From: Pseudomonas khorasanensis
Lineage (GTDB): Bacteria > Pseudomonadota > Gammaproteobacteria > Pseudomonadales > Pseudomonadaceae
DNA length: 64,000 nucleotides
Assembly: GCF_014268505.2 (NCBI RefSeq)
Contig: NZ_JABWQP020000003.1
Span: 422,206 to 486,205, forward strand
Reading direction: 5' to 3'
In this document: positions 28,361-36,434 of the stretch, piece by piece
Layout: each line of letters starts with the position of its first letter
How positions within the stretch are numbered: the stretch's first letter is position 1
Notes under the pieces: generated by a model
The model's database searches: none
What the model was told of the DNA's origin: nothing
What the model saw: the letters and a program-made list of their open reading frames with translations, nothing else
Position numbers and translations under genes: made by a program

Positions 28361-29419
28361 CTAAATCAACGACATCTGGCGACCCGGCGGACAGAAGGCA
28401 CTGCAATCGAGGTTATAGCCCTCACGTTTATTCAGCCCGACTTTCCTGATGGCCTTGGCGAAGCGCTGCGCGAGCAGATCGGCAAACGGCCCTTCACCGC
28501 GCATCCGCGCGCCGAAACGGCTGTCGTAGAGCTCACCGCCACGACTCTGGCGGATCAGGCTCAGCACGTGCGCTGCTCGTTGCGGGTAGTGCGCCTGCAG
28601 CCATTCTTCGAACAACGGCGCCACCTCCAGCGGCAGGCGCAGCATCATGTAGGCAGCGCTCTGGGCGCCGGCGGCATGCGCTTCGGTGAGCAGGCTTTCG
28701 ATTTCGCTGTCATTAATCATCGGGATCATTGGCGAACACAGCACCCCGACCGGAATGCCGGCCTCGCGCATCACCCGGATAGCGCGCAGCCGTGCCTTGG
28801 GCGCAGCGGCGCGGGGTTCGAGGATGCGTTTGAGCTCGTCGTCCAGCGTGGTCAGGCTGATCATCACGGACACCAGTCGTTGCTGCGCCAGCTCCGTCAG
28901 CAAGTCGAGATCGCGCAGAATCAGCGAGCCTTTGGTGACGATGGTCACCGGGTGGCGATAGCGCAGCAGCACTTCCAGGGTCTGACGGGTGATTTTGTAT
29001 TCGCGCTCGATGGGCTGATACGGGTCGGTATTGGAGCCGAGATTGATCGGCGCACATTGATAGCCGGGTTTGCTCAGCTGTTCTTCGAGGACCTGGGCGG
29101 CATTGGTCTTGGCAATCAGCTTCGTTTCAAAGTCGAGCCCCGGCGACATGTCCCAATAGGCGTGGCTGGGCCGAGCGTAGCAATAGATGCAGCCATGCTC
29201 GCAGCCGCGATAGGGATTGATCGAGCGATCAAAAGGCAAATCCGGCGAGGTGTTGCGGGTGATGATGGTTTTAGCGGTTTCAATCATCACCTCGGTGCCC
29301 TGGGTCTCGGGCACTTCCTGATACCAGCCATCGTCCTCCGCCACCGAGCGGTTCGGCGCGAAGCGATTGTGCGGGTTGGTCGCGGTGCCGCGACCGCGAG
29401 GTGGAAGAGGGGAAGACAT
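28361..29419 (-). CDS. PA0069 family radical SAM protein
   Basis: A 352-residue radical SAM enzyme of the SPL-like Rv2578c/PA0069 group. The 4Fe-4S motif is CEHGCIYC, with cysteines at 73, 77 and 80 of the product from the ATG at 29419. The following YARPSHAYWDMSPGLDFETK is very typical. The reaction is not known. It ends the core segment just before the AT-rich toxin region. Confidence 0.88.
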   Translation of the reverse strand: MSSPLPPRGRGTATNPHNRFAPNRSVAEDDGWYQEVPETQGTEVMIETAKTIITRNTSPDLPFDRSINPYRGCEHGCIYCYARPSHAYWDMSPGLDFETKLIAKTNAAQVLEEQLSKPGYQCAPINLGSNTDPYQPIEREYKITRQTLEVLLRYRHPVTIVTKGSLILRDLDLLTELAQQRLVSVMISLTTLDDELKRILEPRAAAPKARLRAIRVMREAGIPVGVLCSPMIPMINDSEIESLLTEAHAAGAQSAAYMMLRLPLEVAPLFEEWLQAHYPQRAAHVLSLIRQSRGGELYDSRFGARMRGEGPFADLLAQRFAKAIRKVGLNKREGYNLDCSAFCPPGRQMSLI

Positions 29420-29515
29420 GAAAAGCGCCTCGATACTGTTTGTATGTACAGTATAGCGAGGCGGGTTCATATGCCAGCACCGCTCGGCGCCCGGATTTGT
29501 AATTCGGGTACAGTT

Positions 29516-29755
29516 CTAGGCCTCAACCCCAATATATAGCTTAAGGCCGTTTGGAATTGGTTGGTCGATTAGCAATGCAATTTTTTGAGCTTCCTCGGTT
29601 GAAAGCAACCATTCTCCGCGAGCCATTTCATTCAGGCTCTTATGCCCGAGAAATTTAACGATTTGGTCATTAAATGATTCGTCCAGAGCGGATTCAAATT
29701 TAAGTGAATCATCTTCTGCGCTGCCCGTTAAAAATCCGCTGATACATAGGTACAT
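29516..29755 (-). CDS. Pyocin S6-type immunity protein paralogue 3 (distal)
   Basis: A 79-residue acidic protein from the ATG at 29755, preceded by GAGAGG. It shares with its two neighbours the start MYLCISGF, a central LG/GW-x-SL segment, and the end LKLYIGVEA. This length and pattern fit the small immunity proteins of pyocin S6/colicin E3-like rRNase toxins. It is the most divergent of the three (GH instead of GW). It may protect against a related toxin made by competitors. Confidence 0.7.
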   Translation of the reverse strand: MYLCISGFLTGSAEDDSLKFESALDESFNDQIVKFLGHKSLNEMARGEWLLSTEEAQKIALLIDQPIPNGLKLYIGVEA

Positions 29756-29834
29756 AAAACCCTCTCTGTGCCCTAGCAAAGATTTTTCAGATATAAGGCC
29801 GTGTGTTTTCGTACATGTGAAACGCCCTGACCCG

Positions 29835-30077
29835 CTACGCAAAGACACTGATACAGAGGTCCAGTTCGCTCGGCATTGATTTGCCGAGAATGTCTTCAAT
29901 TTCCCGAGCTTGCTTTGCTGTTAGCTCTAGAACGCCATAGTTCACGCCATCTTGAAGGGACTTCCAGCCAACTAATTTCAGAACTTTTTTATGGAATTCT
30001 GGTGCTATGTCTAACTCAAAATGCAAAAGCTGATTCTCGTGACCGTCTGGAAAAAAACCTTCGATACATAAAACCAT
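29835..30077 (-). CDS. Pyocin S6-type immunity protein paralogue 2 (middle)
   Basis: An 80-residue acidic protein (MVLCIEGFFPDG ... LVGWKSLQDG ... LDLCISVFA). It clearly aligns with the paralogues on either side. It is separated from paralogue 1 by about 95 bp that seem to hold a remnant toxin tail, and it shares the ATTTATG start context with paralogue 1. Inferred to bind and block an rRNase toxin domain. Confidence 0.72.
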   Translation of the reverse strand: MVLCIEGFFPDGHENQLLHFELDIAPEFHKKVLKLVGWKSLQDGVNYGVLELTAKQAREIEDILGKSMPSELDLCISVFA

Positions 30078-30090
30078 AAATACGGCTCAT

Positions 30091-30168
30091 CTATTTAGGC
30101 GAAGTTCCGCTGCTTTGAGGGCTTGTGACGGAATTTTCAGCAGGAGTTATTTGGCTTAGTGGAACCAT
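30091..30168 (-). pseudogene. Possible remnant of a toxin C-terminal tail
   Basis: Between immunity genes 1 and 2 the DNA repeats the junction seen at the real toxin end. Toxin to immunity 1 reads CCTAAGTAG, a short gap, ATTTATG; here it reads CCTAAATAG, a short gap, ATTTATG. The frame ending at 30091 codes for TSPQSSGTSPK, similar to the toxin tail KPAKPGRTTPK. It looks like the 3' scrap of another toxin gene carried along with immunity gene 2. The match is short. Confidence 0.5.
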
Positions 30169-30172
30169 GCCG

Positions 30173-30412
30173 CTATGCCACAACACCAATAAACAAATCG
30201 AGATTGTCAGGTAAGGATTCTTTAATGGCGGAAGCAATCTGTCTGGTTTGCTGGTCATTCAGCGGTAACTCACCATCGGCCTCGGCTTCAAGACTCTCCC
30301 ATCCCAGTATTTCCATTACCTTACTTTCAAGCTCGGGTTTTATGTCCAGCTCATATTTCAGCGAGCTATCCTCAAAGTTATCGGGTAAAAAACCTGTGAT
30401 ACATAAGTACAT
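30173..30412 (-). CDS. Pyocin S6-type immunity protein paralogue 1 (cognate position)
   Basis: A 79-residue acidic protein (MYLCITGFLPDN ... ILGWESLEAE ... LDLFIGVVA) that starts 14 bp after the toxin stop codon. That is the standard place for the cognate immunity gene of an rRNase bacteriocin. Many Asp and Glu residues suit binding to the basic rRNase domain. The ribosome site GAGAGG lies in the toxin-immunity gap. Confidence 0.78.
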   Translation of the reverse strand: MYLCITGFLPDNFEDSSLKYELDIKPELESKVMEILGWESLEAEADGELPLNDQQTRQIASAIKESLPDNLDLFIGVVA

Positions 30413-30426
30413 AAATACCTCTCAGT

Positions 30427-31568
30427 CTACTTAGGAGTGGTTCGCCCTGGCTTTGCGGGTTTGGTCTGCTCCCCAGTTTCAGGATTGTACTCACCCAGAT
30501 GCTTCCCTTGTCTGTCGTACATTTCAACCGCTCCATGCTGGCTGTCCCACTCGTAAATACGACCTTTGGAATCCTTCCAGCGTGCACGTTTTTTTCCTCC
30601 CCGCTGCACACTGCTTTTTGATTTATCTTTCGTAGCATCAGGAAACGCCGTCAATCCTTTCGGCGCCGGATGATATCCATGATCCCCCGTGACACTCAGT
30701 GAAATATAGATCGGCTGAATGCCGGTGGTGGGGAACGTGATGATTGCATCTTGGTAGTCGGGCGGATGCTGCGGGTTGACCAGTATCTTGTTGGCTCGTT
30801 CGGTTGGTGGATACACCCACGCAGGGGGTAGCGATGGGGCGCCTTCCAGGGCAGGAATACCCGGCACATCGTCAGGGTTTGCCGCTGCGTCCAGGTAAGG
30901 CCAATGCCGTTGCCGATGTCAGCGACGTACGTCTCGCCTTCTTTTTTGGCCTTTATGACGGGGACAGTTTCCCAGTCCGATTTACCACCCGTGTAGAACC
31001 CGTAGATAGTTACTGAGCCATCCGGCAAGGTCTTCGTGTTGACGCGTACACGCGTGCGACCAGCATCTAGCATTGCGTACTGATCGTTCGTGTAGAAAGC
31101 ACTGTCCGGAGAAATGCTGGTGTTCGGAATCAGTAACGCAACAGTGCCTAATGCCGCGCCGGTGGCAACGACGCTTGAACTTTCGAGCAAAGTGAGCGCG
31201 AGTGAACCGCCAAGGCGTTCGGCAATTGCACGGCCAGTTGCGGATCCGCCCACCCGTTGCAGCAGTGTGCCTTGGGGGGTGATTGCCGAACCGGTTCCGA
31301 GCACAGCCCAGAGGCCGTAGTCGGTCAGTTTTTCAACCGGCACAAACCCCGCTGGGTTGTTGTGATTGATTACACCGTCGGGGAGGTTGCAGCTCTTGGC
31401 GAATACACAGCCGTAAATTGGTGCATTTGCCGCGGGTTTTTTTAGTACTTCGTTTCTTCTTGCTTCATCGCGAGCCAACCCCTGTTCATACCTAAGGATT
31501 TCTGCTTGTTGGCGACGAATGTCGTCCGCTGTGGGTTTGCGAGGTCGGCAAATGGGACAGCTACACAT
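30427..31568 (-). pseudogene. Colicin E3/pyocin S6-type 16S rRNase bacteriocin, frameshifted
   Basis: From the ATG at 31568 the frame codes for 227 recognisable residues, then runs out of frame for 63 more to a stop at 30696. The rest continues in another frame to 30427. Adding one G in the plus strand near 30887 restores a 380-residue protein. N-terminus: MCSCPICRP with a helical stretch; then glycine/alanine-rich hydrophobic parts; then a pyocin S-type domain (about 180-290, with WVYPPTE and HPPDYQDAI); then the rRNase domain (about 295-380). The catalytic set of colicin E3 (Asp510, His513, Glu517) has exact counterparts in YEWDSQHGAVE at 342, 345 and 349. Sequencing error is possible. Confidence 0.85.
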
Positions 31569-31925
31569 AGCAAAACGTCCATACTTCGATAAAGAATGGT
31601 CAGCCTAATGCAGAGTTAAAAACTCGGGTTGTAGGAAGGGTCCTGAAAACAATGCTGAATATTCTTTATATTTCAGCCTGTTTGCTGGAGACGAAGCAGA
31701 GATGGCTGGAGCGCGCTGAACAGTGATGCACTGTTTTCGCGTTTTCATATTAGTTACTCAATACAGTCAACCAAGTTCGCAGTGGTCCGGATTGTTGCGT
31801 GGTTGGTCGCTGGGGAAAGGTACAACCCGAGAAACATATGTGCCGTTGTGAATGAAAGTCATCAAATATAGTCTTCGCAACTTCCAGGCATCGACGCCTG
31901 TTATTAATTTAAAAGGATTTAACTT
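31569..31925. other. AT-rich intergenic region between the toxin and the dockerin-like gene
   Basis: About 357 bp between two divergent genes, with no credible ORF. It contains one perfect 7-bp inverted repeat (listed separately) and AT-rich promoter-like stretches near 31650-31670 and 31895-31925. No LexA box of the CTGT-N8-ACAG type was found. Confidence 0.5.
31719..31735. promoter_or_regulatory. Perfect palindrome upstream of the toxin gene
   Basis: AACAGTG-ATG-CACTGTT is a perfect 7-3-7 inverted repeat, about 150 bp upstream of the toxin start and 190 bp upstream of the small plus-strand gene. It could be an operator or a weak hairpin followed by TTTTC. No known regulator is assigned. 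Confidence 0.4.
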
Positions 31926-32228
31926 ATGTCGTTTCTCAATCAGCGCGGTGTTTTTCTGCAAATGATGCTGCCGGGGCCATCGGAACCCAATACCATTGTT
32001 TCGATGCAACTTGCTCGTAAGGAACTGGGCTGGGACGTTGAAGAACAACTATCGACCGAGTCCTTGGTCGATTCGATTTATGTCCTCGCAGTGTCCAGCG
32101 ATCGTGGCGAGTCCTTCACCATCCGCACGGACAAGAAGGATGTGGACGGCGATGGTGATATTGATAGTGATGACAAAGCCAAGTTGGCGGAATTGGCCAA
32201 GGCTTATGTGAATATCGTCAACCCTTAA
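31926..32228 (+). CDS. Small protein with a dockerin/EF-hand-like calcium loop, function unknown
   Basis: A 100-residue protein with a good ribosome site (AAGGAT 8 bp before the ATG). There is no signal peptide. Residues about 76-95 read VDGDGDIDSDDKAKLAELA, a calcium loop with Asp at positions 1, 3, 5 and 12 followed by a helix, like one half of a type I dockerin. The N-terminal part (LNQRGVFLQMMLPGP) is not recognised. It lies beside the bacteriocin module in the AT-rich segment and is followed by a terminator. Confidence 0.65.
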   Translation: MSFLNQRGVFLQMMLPGPSEPNTIVSMQLARKELGWDVEEQLSTESLVDSIYVLAVSSDRGESFTIRTDKKDVDGDGDIDSDDKAKLAELAKAYVNIVNP

Positions 32229-32270
32229 ATGGGTGCGTGAGACAGCTGTCATCACGACGCTTTGCAACAA

Positions 32271-32303
32271 AAACCCTGCATGAATGATTCATGCAGGGTT
32301 TTA
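32271..32303. terminator. Bidirectional terminator
   Basis: AAACCCTGCATGAAT and ATTCATGCAGGGTTT form a 15-bp nearly perfect stem with A and T runs at its ends, between the convergent dockerin-like gene and the cytochrome c gene. It marks the right edge of the accessory segment. Confidence 0.88.
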
Positions 32304-32308
32304 TGCTT

Positions 32309-33610
32309 TTAGTTGTGGCCAGTTACTTGGCCAAGATCATCACCCGATGTTGTTTTCATATCATCGGTGCGCAGTCCAGCGACGTCTTTGGCCGAGACCG
32401 GTGCGCCTTTATTACCCCAGCTTCCACGAATGAAGCTCACCACGTCGGCCACTTCCTGATCCGACAGGCGCCAGGCGAAACCGGGCATGGTGAAAGTCGA
32501 AGGTGCGGTGTGCGTCGCGGGCAAGGTTCCGCCCTTGAGCACGATGTGGATCAGCGACGTTGCGTCGTCCGTCTGCAGCACCGGGTTGCCTGCCAGCGCC
32601 GGGAACACTCGTGTGTAGCCGTGACCGTCGGTGCGGTGGCACGCCGCGCAGTTGTCGATATACACCGACGCGCCGCGATGGCTGTCATCGCCGTTCCACA
32701 GGGCTTTGGCGACTTTCTCATCGTACTGATGGGGTTGGTCGTTCGGATCATTCGCCGGCAGTGACTTGAGATAGCGGGCAATCGCCGTCAGGTCGCCGTC
32801 GCTCATGTATTGCATGCTATGGGTGACCACATCGCTCATGCCGCCGAACACCGCACTGCGGTCACTGCGCCCGGTCTTGAGGAATTGCACCAGTTGCTCT
32901 TCGCTCCAGCTGCCGAGGCCATCCTTGTGATCGCCGCGCAGGCTCTTGGCGATCCAGCCTTCAAGTGGCGCGCTGCCGGCGAGGAATTCGCTGCCGTCCG
33001 CCGCGCTCAGGGATTTTTCCTGCATGGTCAGGGCACGTGGGGTATGGCAGGCGCCGCAATGTCCGAGGCCTTCCACCAGATACGCCCCACGCTCGATCAC
33101 CGGATCGTCCGACGTGGCCTTGTAATCCTCGACTTTTGGCGCAAACAGCCAGCGCCAGCCCATCAACGGCCAGCGCATGCTCAGTGGCCAAGGGATGTCG
33201 CTGGCCTTGTTGTCCTGCGCCACCGGTTCGACGCCGTGCATGAAATACGCGTACAGCGCTTTCATGTCGGCTTCGCTGACGCGGGCGTAGGACGGATACG
33301 GCATGGCCGGGTACAACGTGTCACCGTTTTTGGCCACACCATGGCGCACGGCCTGATCAAAATCGTCGAAGCTGTAATCACCGAGTCCGGTTTTATCCGG
33401 GGTAATGTTGGTCGAGTAGATCGTGCCGATCGGCGTTTCCATCGGCAGGCCGCCAGCGAACGGCTTGCCGCCCTTGCCCGTGTGGCAGGCCACGCAGTCG
33501 CCGGCGCGGGCAAGGTATTCGCCCTGTTTGATCAAGGTTTGATCAACTTCGGCGGCGTGCAAAGCGCCACTGCCGAGCAGGGCCAGGGTCGCGATAACAA
33601 AATTCTTCAT
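32309..33610 (-). CDS. Triheme cytochrome c subunit of a membrane-bound dehydrogenase
   Basis: A 433-residue exported protein with signal peptide (ALHA-AEV) and three heme motifs: CVACH, CGACH and CAACH. This matches the cytochrome subunits of gluconate 2-, sorbitol-, fructose- and alcohol dehydrogenases, which pass electrons to ubiquinone or the chain. The ATG at 33610 has AGGAG 8 bp upstream; the ATG at 33616 is too close to it. It ends a three-gene operon after the GMC subunit. Confidence 0.9.
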   Translation of the reverse strand: MKNFVIATLALLGSGALHAAEVDQTLIKQGEYLARAGDCVACHTGKGGKPFAGGLPMETPIGTIYSTNITPDKTGLGDYSFDDFDQAVRHGVAKNGDTLYPAMPYPSYARVSEADMKALYAYFMHGVEPVAQDNKASDIPWPLSMRWPLMGWRWLFAPKVEDYKATSDDPVIERGAYLVEGLGHCGACHTPRALTMQEKSLSAADGSEFLAGSAPLEGWIAKSLRGDHKDGLGSWSEEQLVQFLKTGRSDRSAVFGGMSDVVTHSMQYMSDGDLTAIARYLKSLPANDPNDQPHQYDEKVAKALWNGDDSHRGASVYIDNCAACHRTDGHGYTRVFPALAGNPVLQTDDATSLIHIVLKGGTLPATHTAPSTFTMPGFAWRLSDQEVADVVSFIRGSWGNKGAPVSAKDVAGLRTDDMKTTSGDDLGQVTGHN

Positions 33611-33622
33611 GGTCATCGCTCC

Positions 33623-35407
33623 TTAAGCCTGAACCAGCGGGCCAGGGTTTTTCAGGTATTGCTCGCGGATCGCCTTCGCCGACCAGTAAGTCAGCGCCGC
33701 GACCAGACCGGTCGGGTTGTAGCCCAGACCCTGCGGGAATGCCGAAGCCCCCGGCACGAACACGTTGTGCACGTCCCAGCTCTGCAAGTAACGGTTGAGG
33801 GCGCTTGTTTTCGGGTCGGTGCCCATAATCGCGCCGCCGTTGAGGTGGGTGGTCTGGTAGGCCGCCGTGTTGAAGTGCTCGCCGACTTTCTTGCCGACCA
33901 CCGCAATCGCTTTCGGTCCCATCGCTTCGGCGATTTTGCCCATTTTCTCGACCATGAAGCGGTTCATCTTGATGTCGTTTTCCTGCCAGTCGAAGGTCAT
34001 CCGCAACAGCGGCAAGCCGTAGGCATCGCGGTACACCGGGTCGAGATCAAGGTAGTTGCCACGGTAGGACTGATGCGCGCCGTGGGCGTCCATCGAGACC
34101 TGATGGGTGTAGTAATCGGCAGTCGCGCGTTTCCAGGCACTGCCCCAAGTCGGGGTGCCAGGGGGATTGGAGGTGCCGGCAATCGGGCGGCTGCCGGCCT
34201 GGTTGACCCACATCGGCGAGCCGCCGACGAAACCGTGCGGGCCGTGGTCGAAGTTGTCGGCGTTGAAGTCGTCTATCGCCACGCCGTTGCCGCCGGCGCC
34301 GATGAAGTTGTTGGTATGGGTGTCCTTGTCGAAGAACGCCTTGATGGTCGCCATGTTCTGGTAGGCGAAATTACGCCCGACCACGCCTTCGCCGCTGATC
34401 GGGTCGTATGGCTTGCCAATGCCGGAGAGCAGCATCAGACGCACGTTGTGCAGCTGGAACGCGCCGAGGATCACCAGATCCGCCGGCTGTTCGATCTCGC
34501 GGCCCTGACCGTCGATGTAGGTGACGCCGGTGGCTTTGGTTTTTGTGCTGTCGAGGTTGACCCGCAGTACATGAGAGTTGGGCCGCAGCTCGAAATTCGG
34601 CAGTGGCTTGAGCGCCGGCAGAATGTTCACGTTCGGCGAAGCCTTGGAGTACATGTAGCACACGTAACCGCTGCAGAATCCGCAGAAGTTGCACGGCCCC
34701 ATCTGTGCGCCGTAGGGATTGGTGTACGGGCCCGAGGTGTTCGCCGAAGGCAGGTTGTAGGGTTTGTAACCGACTTCGCCGGCCGCTTTGCCGAACAGCT
34801 GCGCCGACACAGTATTTTTCTGCGCCTCCAGCGGGAACGGGTTGGAACGATCCGGCGCGTAAGGGTTGCCGCCCTTGCCCTGACCGACCAATTGACCCTT
34901 CACCGTCCAGGCCTGGCCGGAGGTGCCGAAGACCTTTTCGGCAAAGTCGAAAAACGGCTCCAGCTCTTCATAACTGACGCCGAAGTCCTGAATGGTCATG
35001 TCCTTGGGGATGAAGCTTTTACCGTAGCGTTCTTCGTAGTGGCTGCGCATGCGCAATTCGATCGGGTCGACGCGAAAGTGCACGCCTGACCAGTGCAGAC
35101 CCGCGCCGCCGACCCCGTTGCCCGGCAGGAACGCGCCCAACTGGCGGTTCGGCAAGGCAACGTCGTTGACGCTATGGCGGATGGTGACGGTCTCTTTCGA
35201 TATGTCCTGAAAGAGCTTTTTACGAACGCTGTAGGTGAGTTCGTCGATCACCTGGGGATAGTTGCCGTCGGGATAAGTATCCTGCATCGGCCCGCGCTCC
35301 AGCGCCAGCACGTTGAGGCCCGCCTCGGTGAGTTCCTTGGCCATGATCGCGCCGGTCCAGCCGAAACCGACGATCACCGCGTCAACCTTCTTCATTACCG
35401 TTGCCAT
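33623..35407 (-). CDS. GMC-type FAD dehydrogenase large subunit with cysteine cluster
   Basis: A 594-residue flavoprotein. The FAD dinucleotide motif is VIVGFGWTGA at 11-20, and GNGVGGAGLHWSG is the second GMC signature. The C-terminal catalytic region has HLNGGAIMGTDP and FPQGLGYNPTG. Cysteines at 239, 242, 245 and 250 (CNFCGFCSGYVC) match the place of the 3Fe-4S cluster seen in bacterial FAD-glucose and fructose dehydrogenases. It has no signal peptide and probably rides through Tat with the small subunit. The substrate (gluconate or another sugar or polyol) is not settled by sequence. Confidence 0.88.
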   Translation of the reverse strand: MATVMKKVDAVIVGFGWTGAIMAKELTEAGLNVLALERGPMQDTYPDGNYPQVIDELTYSVRKKLFQDISKETVTIRHSVNDVALPNRQLGAFLPGNGVGGAGLHWSGVHFRVDPIELRMRSHYEERYGKSFIPKDMTIQDFGVSYEELEPFFDFAEKVFGTSGQAWTVKGQLVGQGKGGNPYAPDRSNPFPLEAQKNTVSAQLFGKAAGEVGYKPYNLPSANTSGPYTNPYGAQMGPCNFCGFCSGYVCYMYSKASPNVNILPALKPLPNFELRPNSHVLRVNLDSTKTKATGVTYIDGQGREIEQPADLVILGAFQLHNVRLMLLSGIGKPYDPISGEGVVGRNFAYQNMATIKAFFDKDTHTNNFIGAGGNGVAIDDFNADNFDHGPHGFVGGSPMWVNQAGSRPIAGTSNPPGTPTWGSAWKRATADYYTHQVSMDAHGAHQSYRGNYLDLDPVYRDAYGLPLLRMTFDWQENDIKMNRFMVEKMGKIAEAMGPKAIAVVGKKVGEHFNTAAYQTTHLNGGAIMGTDPKTSALNRYLQSWDVHNVFVPGASAFPQGLGYNPTGLVAALTYWSAKAIREQYLKNPGPLVQA

Positions 35408-35409
35408 GC

Positions 35410-36156
35410 TTACGCCCTCTCGCCGCGAATCGACACTGCCGGGAAAGGGTATTGCTCGTTGCGTTCAACCCAATCCATGAAATCGGCGCGGGCGCCGGGG
35501 AAACCAATCATCGTCCAGCCGACCATGCCTTTATTGCCACCGTGGATCGGGTCGCAGAAGAAGCCTTCCTTGGTGTTTTGCAGCAGCAGGTTGAAGAAGA
35601 TCTTCGCCGGAACGGCGTCAAACTGCGGTTTGCCGGCTTCGAGTTGCTTGAGCAAATCGTCTCGGGTAGCGCTGTCTTGCTCGGCAAATGTTTTACCGTT
35701 GAGGGCTTTTGCCCACTGATCCGTGGCGGCGATGCCGAGGCGATAAATATCCTTGGGCACCAGTTTGCTCTGCCAGCCCATCTCCGGCGCAGCGTCGGCA
35801 TTGAACGGCCCTTGCATGTACCACAGGGCGCCGGCGGCGTACGGAGTGTTCATCTGCCGATCGATGTACTCCGGCACGCCGGCTTCCAGCGCACCTGGGC
35901 CTTGCGCGTCGTTGGGAATCAGCTGTGCGACGGCGGCATTGATGAACGCCCACTCCTCGGCAGTGAAAAAGCTCGGCTGATAAGCGTTAACACCAGCAGG
36001 GGCGGGTAATGGCGCGGCCGCCGCCGGCGCGGTTTCAGGCGCGGCTTGCAGCACGCTGCTGCCCAATCCGGTACTGGCCAGAGTGACCACCGGGATGAGG
36101 GTCAGGGATTTGCGTAAAAACTCACGCCGCGGGTTGTCTCGATCTTGATCAGACAT
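35410..36156 (-). CDS. Gluconate 2-dehydrogenase subunit 3 family protein (Tat-exported small subunit)
   Basis: A 248-residue protein from the ATG at 36156. The twin-arginine signal RREFLRKSLTLIPVVTLAS directs it to the Tat pathway. The mature part (YQPSFFTAEEWAFINAAVAQLIPND) is the typical subunit 3 fold. In these complexes it helps the folded flavoprotein cross the membrane. It is the first gene of the operon; the GMC gene starts 2 bp after its stop codon. Confidence 0.9.
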   Translation of the reverse strand: MSDQDRDNPRREFLRKSLTLIPVVTLASTGLGSSVLQAAPETAPAAAAPLPAPAGVNAYQPSFFTAEEWAFINAAVAQLIPNDAQGPGALEAGVPEYIDRQMNTPYAAGALWYMQGPFNADAAPEMGWQSKLVPKDIYRLGIAATDQWAKALNGKTFAEQDSATRDDLLKQLEAGKPQFDAVPAKIFFNLLLQNTKEGFFCDPIHGGNKGMVGWTMIGFPGARADFMDWVERNEQYPFPAVSIRGERA

Positions 36157-36434
36157 GGGGGACCTCATCAGGCTTGAAAATCAGCCGCTTCTGCGAGCAG
36201 CTCGAGGAATTTTGCGTCGCGATAACGATCGTCCGGCTGAAAAAAAGCGGACGCGTCTGCAACATCGTGTGACAAATGGTAGCAGGCTAAGCATCAAGAA
36301 AAAGCCGTTCTGCAGAAAAAAGCCTGGCAAGGCAACGATTCACGATTCTTTGACGGCGGGCTCACGGGGCCTTGACCGCCGAACGCCGAATCTGCAAAAC
36401 CTTTAGTGATGATTACCAAAACGGTCAGTCCAGC

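Noticed and set aside
30870..30900. Programmed ribosomal frameshift in the toxin gene
   Set aside because: No slippery heptamer or downstream stem lies at the junction, and related toxins are made from one frame; a simple one-base loss explains it better.
31719..31735. LexA (SOS) box before the toxin
   Set aside because: The inverted repeat is ACAG...CTGT in the wrong order and spacing for a Pseudomonas LexA site.
32810..35089. 759-codon open frame opposite the dehydrogenase genes
   Set aside because: It covers two well-supported genes on the other strand and shows no domain or ribosome site.
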